A stretch of 64,000 nucleotides of DNA from an uncultured Flavobacterium sp. (GTDB lineage Bacteria > Bacteroidota > Bacteroidia > Flavobacteriales > Flavobacteriaceae), in the NCBI GenBank assembly GCA_943912855.1, contig CALTVC010000003.1, positions 186,001-250,000 on the forward strand. The letters are read 5' to 3'. The position numbers and the translations under genes were made by a program. The notes under the pieces are model-generated. The model made no database searches. It saw only the letters and a list, made by a program, of their open reading frames with translations, and was not told the origin of the DNA. This document shows positions 17,110 through 26,900 of the stretch, in pieces (position 1 is the stretch's first letter; the number at the start of each line of letters is the position of its first letter).

Positions 17110-18108
17110 TTAGTTCTTGTCGTAAGCCCATTTAAGGTAAATAGAGCCCCATGTAAACCCGCCACCAAAAGCAGCAAAGATTATGTTATCGCCTTTTTTA
17201 AACTGGTGTTCAAAATCAGCGAGTACCAGCGGAAGGGTTGCGCTGGTGGTATTACCGTACTTTTCTATGTTTATAAGCACTTTAGACTCGTCTACACCCA
17301 TGCGGTGTGCAGTAGCATCTATAATACGGCGGTTAGCCTGGTGGGCTACAAGGTAAGCTACATCGTCATGGCTAAGGTTGTTCCTCTCCATAATTTTAGC
17401 GCTTACGTCTGCCATATTACTTACGGCGTACTTAAATACCGTTTTACCATCCTGATACACAAAGTGCTTGCCCTGCTCTACCGTTTCGTGGCTTGCAGGA
17501 AGCAAAGAACCACCGGCTTCTATACGAAGGAACTCACGGCCTACGCCATCACTCCTTAGTATTTCATCCTGAAGACCAAGACCTTCGTGGTTAGGTTCAA
17601 AAAGCACAGCGCCGGCACCGTCACCAAAAATGATGCACGTAGCACGATCTGTATAATCTATGATAGAAGACATTTTGTCGGCTCCTATAAGCAGTACTTT
17701 TTTGTAACGCCCGGTTTCTACCAGCGCGGCTGCACTGCTCATACCATATAAAAAGCTTGAGCATGCCGCCTGAAGGTCATAACCAAAAGCGTTTACAGCA
17801 CCTATTTGTGTAGCCACATAAACCGCAGTAGACGCAACAGGCATATCTGCCGTTGCAGTAGCTACGATTACCGCATCTATATCTGTAGGATTAATGCCGG
17901 CTTTTTCTATAAGATTCTCCGCGGCTTTAATAGCCAGATACGAAGCTCCTTTATCAGCATCTTTAAGTATACGCCTTTCCTTAATACCTGTACGCGCGGT
18001 AATCCACTCGTCATTTGTATCTACCATGGTTTCCAGAATTTCGTTTGTAAGCCTGTATTCAGGCACGTAAGACCCCACAGCGGTAATAGCGGCTGTAATT
18101 TTACTCAT
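17110..18108 (-). CDS. fabH: 3-oxoacyl-ACP synthase III (beta-ketoacyl-ACP synthase III)
   Basis: The 332-residue KAS III condenses an acyl-CoA starter with malonyl-ACP to begin fatty-acid synthesis. The catalytic Cys lies in LQAACSSFLYGM (about residue 115), the His in VAHQANRRIID and the Asn in YGNTTSATLPL. In Bacteroidota this enzyme accepts branched starters, which fits iso-fatty acids, though that is family knowledge. It follows rpmF (180-bp gap containing two hairpins) and precedes accB by 28 bp. Confidence 0.97.
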   Translation of the reverse strand: MSKITAAITAVGSYVPEYRLTNEILETMVDTNDEWITARTGIKERRILKDADKGASYLAIKAAENLIEKAGINPTDIDAVIVATATADMPVASTAVYVATQIGAVNAFGYDLQAACSSFLYGMSSAAALVETGRYKKVLLIGADKMSSIIDYTDRATCIIFGDGAGAVLFEPNHEGLGLQDEILRSDGVGREFLRIEAGGSLLPASHETVEQGKHFVYQDGKTVFKYAVSNMADVSAKIMERNNLSHDDVAYLVAHQANRRIIDATAHRMGVDESKVLINIEKYGNTTSATLPLVLADFEHQFKKGDNIIFAAFGGGFTWGSIYLKWAYDKN

Positions 18109-18203
18109 AACTTTTCAGTAAATATATAAGCACTTAACAGGCACCAAAAAAGGTAAGCCCAAAAAGTGGTGGAAATTACAAAATTTTTTACAGAAAGGTG
18201 CTA

Positions 18204-18269
18204 AAAAAAGCCGCCTTGGTTAAAAAACGGCTTCTTTAACAAAAAAAACTCCCACAAAGTGAGAGTTTT
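18204..18269 (-). terminator. Two hairpins between rpmF and fabH
   Basis: One hairpin pairs AAAACTC (245-251) with GAGTTTT (263-269) and is followed on the minus strand by a T run. A second pairs AAGCCG (18208-18213) with CGGCTT (18228-18233), also followed by T residues on the minus strand. They lie after rpmF and may act as partial terminators separating ribosomal-protein from fatty-acid expression. Confidence 0.6.
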
Positions 18270-18287
18270 ACCCTATACTTTCAGCGA

Positions 18288-18482
18288 TTAAGCCTCAGCT
18301 ACCTGTTTGTCTATAACAACCTGGCCCCTGTAGTACATTTTGCCTTCATGCCAGTAAGCCCTATGATATAGGTGCGCCTCGCCTGTTACAGGACAAGTAG
18401 CTACCTGAGGAGCTGCAGCTTTATAATGCGTCCTTCTCTTATCTCTTCTTGTTTTCGAGGTCTTTCTCTTAGGATGTGCCAT
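18288..18482 (-). CDS. rpmF: 50S ribosomal protein L32
   Basis: The 64-residue protein starts MAHPKRKTSKTRRDKRRTHY, which is diagnostic for L32. The zinc-ribbon half is reduced: CPVTGEAHLYHRAYW keeps only one Cys where zinc-binding L32 proteins carry four, so this is a C-minus, probably zinc-independent form. L32 binds 23S rRNA near the peptidyl-transferase region. The DUF177 gene lies 9 bp upstream, the usual pairing in bacteria, and fabH follows downstream. Confidence 0.96.
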   Translation of the reverse strand: MAHPKRKTSKTRRDKRRTHYKAAAPQVATCPVTGEAHLYHRAYWHEGKMYYRGQVVIDKQVAEA

Positions 18483-18491
18483 TTTACAATA

Positions 18492-19034
18492 TTATTTATT
18501 ATCCGTTAATAGTTTCTTTAAACTGTCCCACCTGGGGTCAGTATTTTCTTCTTCTTTAATTTCCTGTTGCTCTTTCGGGGCAAGCTCTTCCAGCTTGTCT
18601 AATATTCCGGCGCCTACGCTACCGTCTTTCACTCCCGGATGTATCCTTTTGTTCGGCACAGACAACACAATCATTTCGTAGATATACTGGCTTACGTCTA
18701 CCTGGTATTCACCATGTGGCAGTATTAGTATTTCTTCATTGTCGTTGTTAAATGCATCACCAAATTTCACTATGAGATTCAGCTTGCCTTTTATAGGCAG
18801 GTCAAAATCTTCATTCGTTAAATCACAAGGCACATTTACCGTACCTTTATGCTTAAACGAAAGCTCCATCATGGTGCTTTTTTTATCAAACACTAGATCT
18901 ACTTTAACTTTAGCGTCGTTATATTCGTCAAAGTCAAAGCCATCAAAGAACGTTTTATCAATATCAAACTCAAACTGGTGCTTTCCCTGCTTTAACCCCA
19001 CAAAAGGAATTAAAAACTCTTTGTTCGCTTTCAT
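18492..19034 (-). CDS. DUF177 (YceD-type) protein
   Basis: The 180-residue acidic protein belongs to the DUF177/YceD family that is encoded just before rpmF in most bacteria. In plants and Escherichia coli the family is linked to 23S rRNA accumulation, so a role in large-subunit rRNA metabolism is likely. Visible features are the conserved opening strand (FLIPFVGLKQGKHQFEFDID), a CDLTNEDFDLPI segment with the single Cys, and an acidic C-terminus. The stop lies 9 bp before the L32 start. A good promoter box lies at 19120-19148. Confidence 0.9.
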   Translation of the reverse strand: MKANKEFLIPFVGLKQGKHQFEFDIDKTFFDGFDFDEYNDAKVKVDLVFDKKSTMMELSFKHKGTVNVPCDLTNEDFDLPIKGKLNLIVKFGDAFNNDNEEILILPHGEYQVDVSQYIYEMIVLSVPNKRIHPGVKDGSVGAGILDKLEELAPKEQQEIKEEENTDPRWDSLKKLLTDNK

Positions 19035-19119
19035 CTCAGCCAGTTGTTTACTGTTATACTTTTACTTAACAGCGGGTTAAACATCCCGCAACACATTAAC
19101 AATAACAGTTTTGAGCGTG

Positions 19120-19148
19120 CAAAGATATAAAATTATTGCAAATCCAAA
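19120..19148 (-). promoter_or_regulatory. Putative promoter of the DUF177-rpmF-fabH-accB-accC operon
   Basis: On the minus strand TTTG (from 19145-19148) precedes TATCTTTG (19120-19127) by 17 bp, close to the usual 19. The start of the DUF177 gene is about 85 bp downstream. Confidence 0.6.
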
Positions 19149-19158
19149 ACCCTACGCG

Positions 19159-20217
19159 TTATTTTTTTTCTTCCTGCTTTTCTCTCACTTTCAGCGGGTT
19201 CTTACTTATTTCCTTATATTCTTCCCTATGATGGAATATATCCAGCCCTAAATACACCGCTTCTTTAAACGAATTATGATCGGCAATGCCCTTACCCGCT
19301 ACATCATAGGCAGTTCCGTGATCCGGTGAAGTACGTATACCCGATAAACCCGCCGTATAATTAACCCCGTTACCAAACGACAGCGTTTTAAACGGAATAA
19401 GCCCCTGGTCGTGATATGCCGCAATAACAGCATCATAATTTTCATAGCTACCACTACCAAAGAAACTATCTGCACTAAACGGGCCGAATACCAGTGTACC
19501 GGCATCAAACAGCTTTTTAAGCGCAGGCTTAATCACATCTTCATCTTCCCTGCCTATAACACCATTATCACCGCTATGAGGGTTAAATCCAAGTACCGCG
19601 ATTTTCGGTTTGTTTATCCTGAAATCCTGTTTCAGGGTTCTGTTGATAGTAGAGATTTTTTTAAAGATGAGTTCTTCTGTAATGTGCGAAGCCACTTCAT
19701 TTACTGGAACGTGGTCTGTAAGCAAGCCTACACGCAGACCGTCATTTACCATAAGCATAAGCGCATCGCCTGTAAGTTCTTTATCCAAGTAATCCGTATG
19801 CCCCGGAAATTTGAAATCCTCACTTTGTATATTGTACTTATTTATAGGCGCTGTAACCAATACATCTATATGTTTATGCTTAAGTGCATCTACAGCGGCA
19901 GTAAATGATTTTATGGCATGGGCACCTACTTCCTCATCCAGCTTACCGTATTCTATGTTTACGCTTTCTTTCCAAACATTAAGCACGTTTAGCTTACCGG
20001 GAACCAATTGATCCAGCTTGTCTATGCCGTGAACATTAACATCCAGATTTAGCGTTTTTTTTATGAACGAGATAATTTTTACATTGGCAAAAATAACCGG
20101 TGTGCAAAATTCCATCATCCGGGTATCTTCAAAAGTTTTCAGTATTACCTCGGCACCTATACCATTTAGGTCGCCTACAGATATACCTACAATAACATTT
20201 TCTGCCTTTTTTGCCAT
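19159..20217 (-). CDS. pdxA: 4-hydroxythreonine-4-phosphate dehydrogenase
   Basis: The 352-residue PdxA oxidises 4-phosphohydroxy-L-threonine, in the deoxyxylulose-phosphate-dependent route to pyridoxal phosphate. Visible signatures are the N-terminal GISVGDLNGIGAEVILKTF, the HTDYLDKEL region with metal-ligand His, the GFNPHSGD motif and the C-terminal AAYHDQGLIPFKTLSF and GTAYDVAGKG. It is slightly longer than the E. coli enzyme and ends in a Lys/Glu-rich tail. It diverges from ribE, with a 52-bp gap holding promoter boxes for both. Confidence 0.96.
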   Translation of the reverse strand: MAKKAENVIVGISVGDLNGIGAEVILKTFEDTRMMEFCTPVIFANVKIISFIKKTLNLDVNVHGIDKLDQLVPGKLNVLNVWKESVNIEYGKLDEEVGAHAIKSFTAAVDALKHKHIDVLVTAPINKYNIQSEDFKFPGHTDYLDKELTGDALMLMVNDGLRVGLLTDHVPVNEVASHITEELIFKKISTINRTLKQDFRINKPKIAVLGFNPHSGDNGVIGREDEDVIKPALKKLFDAGTLVFGPFSADSFFGSGSYENYDAVIAAYHDQGLIPFKTLSFGNGVNYTAGLSGIRTSPDHGTAYDVAGKGIADHNSFKEAVYLGLDIFHHREEYKEISKNPLKVREKQEEKK

Positions 20218-20233
20218 GATAATAAGTTATGCT

Positions 20234-20255
20234 TAATTTTGTAGTTACAAATTTA
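20234..20255. promoter_or_regulatory. Divergent -7 boxes for ribE and pdxA
   Basis: TAATTTTG (20234-20241, plus strand) faces ribE. TAAATTTG on the minus strand (20248-20255) faces pdxA. Both match TAnnTTTG exactly. The -33 boxes are weak, and the two promoters would overlap face to face in this short gap. Confidence 0.5.
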
Positions 20256-20269
20256 CTAAATAAATCAGC

Positions 20270-20860
20270 ATGTTTACAGGAATAATTGAAGGCGCTGCAA
20301 CTATAAAACGCATAGTTAAAGATAACGAAAACATACATTTCACCTTTACATCGCCCATTACACACGAACTAAAGATAGACCAGAGCCTGGCGCACGATGG
20401 CGTATGCCTTACCGTAGTAGCCATTGAGGCCGATACCTACACCGTTACCGCCATTAAGGAGACACTTGAAAAAACTAACCTGCGCGACTGGACCGAAGGT
20501 ACCGAGGTAAACCTGGAACGCGCCATGAAGCTGGGTGACCGCCTGGACGGACACATAGTACAAGGGCACGTAGACCAGACGGGAACTTGTACAAACGTAG
20601 AAGAAGCCGGAGGCAGCTGGTATTTTACTTTTGAGTATGATCCTGCCGCAAACAACATTACCATAGAAAAAGGTTCTATTACCGTAAACGGTACCAGCCT
20701 TACCGTGGTTAACTCTAAGGAGAATTCGTTTAGCGTAGCCATCATCCCGTACACCTACGAACATACCAACTTTAAACATTTTAAAGCAGGCACTATCGTA
20801 AACCTGGAGTTTGATGTGGTAGGCAAATATGTAGCACGCCTTCACGGACTAAGGAAATAA
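20270..20860 (+). CDS. ribE: Riboflavin synthase (alpha subunit)
   Basis: The 196-residue protein dismutates two lumazine molecules to riboflavin. The two lumazine-binding repeats are visible: the first starts MFTGIIEGAATIKRI and the second carries GHIVQGHVDQTG. The ESLTVAxV-like features (DGVCLTVVAI, NGTSLTVVNS) are each present once per repeat, as expected. The length is close to the family norm of about 200. It is monocistronic, ended by a strong hairpin. Confidence 0.96.
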   Translation: MFTGIIEGAATIKRIVKDNENIHFTFTSPITHELKIDQSLAHDGVCLTVVAIEADTYTVTAIKETLEKTNLRDWTEGTEVNLERAMKLGDRLDGHIVQGHVDQTGTCTNVEEAGGSWYFTFEYDPAANNITIEKGSITVNGTSLTVVNSKENSFSVAIIPYTYEHTNFKHFKAGTIVNLEFDVVGKYVARLHGLRK

Positions 20861-20879
20861 TCTTGCACGACATTTATAA

Positions 20880-20911
20880 AAAAAAGGATTAGCATGTGCT
20901 AATCCTTTTTT
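20880..20911 (+). terminator. Intrinsic terminator after ribE
   Basis: GGATTAGCA (20886-20894) pairs with TGCTAATCC (20897-20905) across a 2-nt turn, flanked by A and T runs. It lies 20 bp after the ribE stop. Confidence 0.88.
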
Positions 20912-20930
20912 TATACCACTTACCTAAAAC

Positions 20931-20962
20931 AAAAATGCCACGCTTTTCAGCATGGCATTTTT
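20931..20962 (-). terminator. Intrinsic terminator of the giant surface-protein gene
   Basis: AAAAATGCCA (20931-20940) pairs with TGGCATTTTT (20953-20962). On the minus strand the stem ends in a T run. It lies about 16 bp past the stop at 20978. Confidence 0.82.
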
Positions 20963-20977
20963 TATGAATTATTGTGA

Positions 20978-23900
20978 TTATCGTTTAAGAGCGAAGTGGC
21001 CTCTAAACTCACGTTTCACATTGTTTTCTGTAAACTCTACAAGGAACCAGTAGTCGTCAGACGGAACCGGGTTACCGTTGTAAGTACCATCCCATCCTTC
21101 ACCTTCATCTGTTCGGCTAAGAGGGCTCAGTTGTTTAATAAGCTTACCGTAACGGTCGAATATCATAATCCTTGCGTCAGCATACTGCTCATTAGCCATA
21201 CCTACAATGTTCCAGTAGTCGTTGTAGCCATCTCCGTTAGGAGTAAAGAATTTAGGGAAGTCTACTACACTTACGCCAGATATTGGAACCATAATACAAG
21301 GGTAATCGGTCTTAACATCGCGGATGTAAACTGTATAGTAACCTATAGGCATGTTCTCAAATACGTTAGAGTTTTGCCAAGGACCTGTAGCTTCTTCATT
21401 ACCCGGAGCTAAAGAGTACTGGTATTCACCATAACCCTGTACAAGAACCGTTAGTGTTTGGTTAGCACCAAATGCATTGCTGATTACATAACCCGTTTCG
21501 TTAACAAACGCAGCCGGACCAGAAAGTAGTATCTCAAACGCATCAGAAGCAACAGACACACAACCCTCAGGACTTGTAACTACAACTGTATACATACCTG
21601 CTTCCAGAGCTGTATAGTATTCTGCAGTTCCGGTAGTGATTGCCGTACCACCTAAGTACCACTGGTAAGTATAACCTGTACCAGATATACCACTCCAAAG
21701 CTCAACGCCATCTACCGCTCCGGTATCGTAGTCTTTACAAACCGTATCACCGGTTAAGCTGGAAACAACTGGCTCAGGAAGCAGATCAACCACATAGTTG
21801 AAGCTGGTTACATCAAAACAAGGAGCATTAGTAGCAGTATTTGTAATACGTACCCATATAGTTCCTGAAGGACCTGCATTGTAAGCAGCCGGAGTAGCTA
21901 TGTAATCAGGCGAAGTAGTATCACCCGCTACAGCAGCAGCCTGGCTTGTATAATACTCAAGAGAGAACTGAGTGGCACTTTGCGAACCAAGTACTTCAGA
22001 CGCTACACGAGTAAGATCTATATCAGTAACACCATCATTGTTACCACCTGTGTAAGGATCAACATCACACGTTCTAAGAGGGTTGTTTGTAACTATAGGG
22101 TTAGCCACTGCAGCTTGTTCTGCATACAACATCATAGTACCCCTTATAGTACAACCTGTAGCAATGTTTCTTACCACTACCCATATTGGTTGCTGATACT
22201 GAGTAGTATTTGTGTAAAGATGTGGTAACGCAGTACCGGCAGCTTCAGCAGCAGCACTTGCATAGAACCTGATATAGTAATCAGTAGGAACCACACCATT
22301 AGCCGTAAGCTGGTCGTTAATATGACCTATCAGGTTAAATTGCTCGTATCCTGTGCTCATTGGGTTACAAATCGCATAGAAGTTGATACCTCCCGTAGCA
22401 GGATTATATACCGGTGGCAACGGATTAACTTTAATGTTAAGCGTTACATAAGCCGAACAAGTAGGCGATCCCGGCATAGGGTTAGTACGCGAAAGGCTTA
22501 CTATAACCGTATCATTCCATTGTACAGTATTTGTATAAGACGATGGGTTAGCTATCTCTACACCCGCTGCATAATCTGCAAGATTAGCATAGTAATGTAT
22601 CGTGCTTAGCGTATCTCCACCGCGAACATCGGCAGCTGCCAAGGTAAGGTCAAACGCATGGTAACCTTCAGGGTCAGATGACGTAACAATATCACACTCT
22701 TCAAGTGTTTGAGGTGTTCTAGGCGTAGGCACCGGAGCCACCATTATAAGCATACTTTCTACGCTTACACATCCTTGTGGTGTTACAACACGCACATAAA
22801 TGTTTTGAGGGTTAGAAGTATTCCTGTACTGAGTAGGATCTGGTATAAAGTTAGGAGCACCGGCATCCCTGTCTGCTTCTACTTCATAGTACGTTACTAC
22901 GTGTCCTTCACCAATTCCGGTAGGAGTAAGTATTTCGTCCTCTCTTAGTGTAAGATCGAATATTGCAGACATAGCTGTTGAAACCGCATCATCACACACA
23001 ATCAGGTTAGCCGGGTGGCCAAGTTCCTGAGGCTGGTTAATGATAAGCTTAAAGCTGGTTACAATGAAACATCCGCTGGTAGGATATTCAATCCTTACCC
23101 ATATAATGTTATCGTTATGACCTGTGTAGCTTGTAGGGCTAACTATTACCGGAGAACCTGCACGAGCGTCTGTTTCATTAGCAAAGTAAGAAATAACGTA
23201 AGTACGTGTAGGATCTAACTGAGCAAGTATAGCAGCATTTTGCAGGGTAAGATCAAACTGGTAATTATCATCCTGTCCATGACCATCTGTATCATCACAT
23301 ACCGTAAGTGGTTGTAGCAACACATCGGCAGGAGCCTCATTAATGATAAGCATTACTGCAACCGGAGTACCCTTACAACCTGTAATGGTATTTTGAGGCA
23401 CCGCATAAATGGTTTCAGAGAACGGATTAATATTTTGGTAGTTAGACGTATTGGTAATTGCATTGATACCAAGCTGGGCACTTACCAGCGTAGGATACCA
23501 GGTTACCGTAACGTTTGGCGCACCATCTATCATTTCAATAGCCATCTGGTCAAGATCAAACACCCCGTAGCCCTGGTTATTGGTACTACATACCGTACGC
23601 TCCTGAAGCGTAAGCGGAAGCAATATTGGTAGTGGCTCTACCCTTATATCAAGAAGTACTACTCTGTAACAGCCTGTTACAGCATTAGTAACCCTTACAA
23701 ATATTGGCTGAACACCCGGCGTAGTGTTTTCGTACGCAGCAGGAGTAAGTATCGGACTGTTACCACCTTCTGCATCTACAAGTGTAGTATGGAAAGTAAC
23801 ATTAAGCCCAAGTACACCTCCGGTTATCTCATTGATTTTAGAGGTCAGGTCAAAAATTTCTTTTTCATTACCCGGGTTATTAACGTCGCAAAGCGTAAGT

Positions 23901-26900
23901 GCTGTTGGTCTATTAACTACCGGTTTAGGGTTAACGATAAGCTCCAGAGGAACTACATCATAACAACCTGTAGCATTAATGGTAACTTTTATAAACACTG
24001 TTCTTGTAACAGTATTGTAAGTACCAGGAGTAGCTATAGAAGGTCCGCCTGCGTCAAGATCTGCCTGTGTTTCATAAAACGTTACCGTATGCGTTGAAGG
24101 ACTAAGCGCACCTAAAACCTGCGGAATATAAGTAGTTAAATCAAACTCACCTATACCGTCATTATCATTGGCTCCGTTATCACATATTTCATAATCCGGA
24201 AGCGGATCTACAGCAATAGGCCTTGGATGAACGATTAGCTGTAGTGGTACAGTAATGTAACATCCGCTTGCAAGCGTAGATTCTACCCTTATTATTAATT
24301 GTTGTGTATTAGCATTAAGGTTATAATAGTTAGAAATAGCAGTTATTGGTCTAACATTAAAATCAGCATCAGCCTGAGTCTCAAAAGCTGAAGCCGTAAC
24401 ATTTGCCTGTCCGCCAACAGCCTGAACTAAAGCAGCGGTAAGGTCGAAATAACCATGAAGACCGGCGTCATCTACAGAACACGTTTCTACCGCAGTAGGT
24501 ACAATAGAAAGAGGTCTTGCTACTACCCTTACAACAAACTGTTCTTCATCTGTACAGTCTGGCACCGTACTGGTATGATCCCAAAGGTATACCGTATATG
24601 TACCAGGAGTAAACACATGACCCACAGGATATTCTACGTTACTTCCACCAGGACCACCAGCAAACTGGAAGTACCTTGCTGTAGCAGGAACCGGAGTCGT
24701 AAGTACATACTGATCACAAGACACTACATCTGCAGGGCGTGGTATATCTATACGGTTAATAGTTACCGTAAACGGATATTCTGTACTACAAATTTGGTTT
24801 GTACCGGTCTGCGCATAGGCGTAAACCGTTTGAGAATTTGTTAGCGTAAGGCTGGCAAGAGGTCCCCTACCACCTGTTTGGCTATAGTACGCAAAACCAG
24901 AACCCAGCGCAGGAAGTGTTGTAGTATCACAATCTGTTACGTTAGCCGGTGCTGTAGCCAACAATGGCGTAGTATTAACTTTTACATCAATGATAGACTC
25001 GTCATGACAGTCTAACCTTCCGTTTAGTATTCTGTACAGATACAGAGTAATAGTACCCGTAGTAGCATTGTACTGCGGATGACTTGCATCCATTACAAGG
25101 TTTGTTATTACCTGCTGACCCGTAACGTTAGGACCACCCGGCGATACAAAGTAATGTTGTACATAAGTATCTGTAGGGCTTGTTCCACCTATGTTAAGGT
25201 TAGGAAGCGTATAGCTGTCACATGTTTCTACATGCACAGATAGTAAACCGTTTAATGACGGGTTAGTGTTTCCGCTGGTTGTATAGGTCTGTGCCCATGT
25301 ACCAGGAAGTGCATCTGCATCGCTGGCCAACCTTGAAACTTCTGTATCTATCGATGCAGAATAAATCATTACGTTAAACGAAGTCTCTGTAAAACACGCT
25401 GTGTTTGCAGCAGCTTCGGCATAAATATAGAACTTAGTACCTGTAGGACCTGCATTTGTTGTTACAACTGTACCACCAGCTGTTTCTACCTGACCAGTTG
25501 CCAGAGGACCTCCAGTTTGTGAGTAGTAGTGGTAACCTGCAGGTAGTGTAGGTAGTGTATAAGCATCACAATAATCAACGTTAGAGAATGCTATTGTAGC
25601 CGGTGTAGGCGTAATTTGAATATTAAAACTGTCCTGAGATACACAGTTAGGAACTGTAGAAGTATCTGCATACACATACATGGTCATTGAAGACGTAATA
25701 CGGTCGCCTGCATTATAAGCGGTACCTGTACGATCCGGTCCTGAGTAGTAGTTACCCACGGTAAGTGCAGGAAGCACATAGCCATCACAATGTACTTGTG
25801 GTGAAGATGGCGCCGTTACTGTAGGCGTATGGAATACGGTAACAGCAAAAGATGTATTACTTGTACATGCCGCAGCGGCAGGAACATAGAAATATACTGT
25901 TTGACTTGCTGTAAGCACAGCACCATTTGCATACTGAATACCTGTACCACCCGGAGCTGACCAGTACTCCTGACCGATAGGAAGGTTAGGAAGAGTAACA
26001 GAATCACATGCAGGAGCTACAACCGGAGGCGTAGGGTTTACAAAAATTTGCAGGGTGGCCTCAGCACTACAATTAGGAGTACCACCAGAACGTACGTATA
26101 CGTAAACAGGCATACTACTAGAAAGTGTTTGACCAGGGAACAATTGAGTACCCGCACCATCTGGCTGTGTATAATAGCCCACGGTCATACCCGGAGTAAC
26201 CGGCGTAACAGTAGGATATGCCGGAAGCTGGTAGCTACCACAAACAGCAATTATACCATCACCGTCAGGGTCTACCGTAGTTATGTCTATAACCGGAGAA
26301 GGTATTGCAGTTACTGTAAATGAAGTTTCAGTAAAACATGTAGGTGCAACTGTAAGGTAAGCATACTCATACACCGTTTGGTTTGTGTTTATAACATCAT
26401 TAGGTAGCAACGCTACGTTACCCGGAGTACCAGGTCCTCCAGACATTGTATAAAACCCAACTATAGCACCAGAAATAATTTCTGTTTGTGGTAGTGGGAA
26501 ACCTACATTTTCGCAAACCGTTTGGTTAGGAAGTGATGTAAGCGTAAGTGGTAAAATTGTAATATGAATTTCATCATAAGCATCACAACCCGTAGCACCT
26601 CCTGTAGAGCTTGCATAAGGGAATACCGAAGTATCTGTAGTAATAGGAGTACCTACAGGTATTACAGTTCCCAGCCCATTTGGCTGAGAATAATATGTTT
26701 CACCCGGAGCAAGTGCAGGAAGTATATAGCTGTTACAAGCTGTAACATCAGGATAATCAGTAACAGTAGGCCTTGTATCAATTGTTACCGTAAAAGGCAC
26801 ATCAGTACAGTTTGCACCTGTTGTTACCGCAGCGTAATAATATATAGGACCCGACGGTGTTGTTGTTATAGCAGAACCAGCAGTATAGCGAGTACCACCA

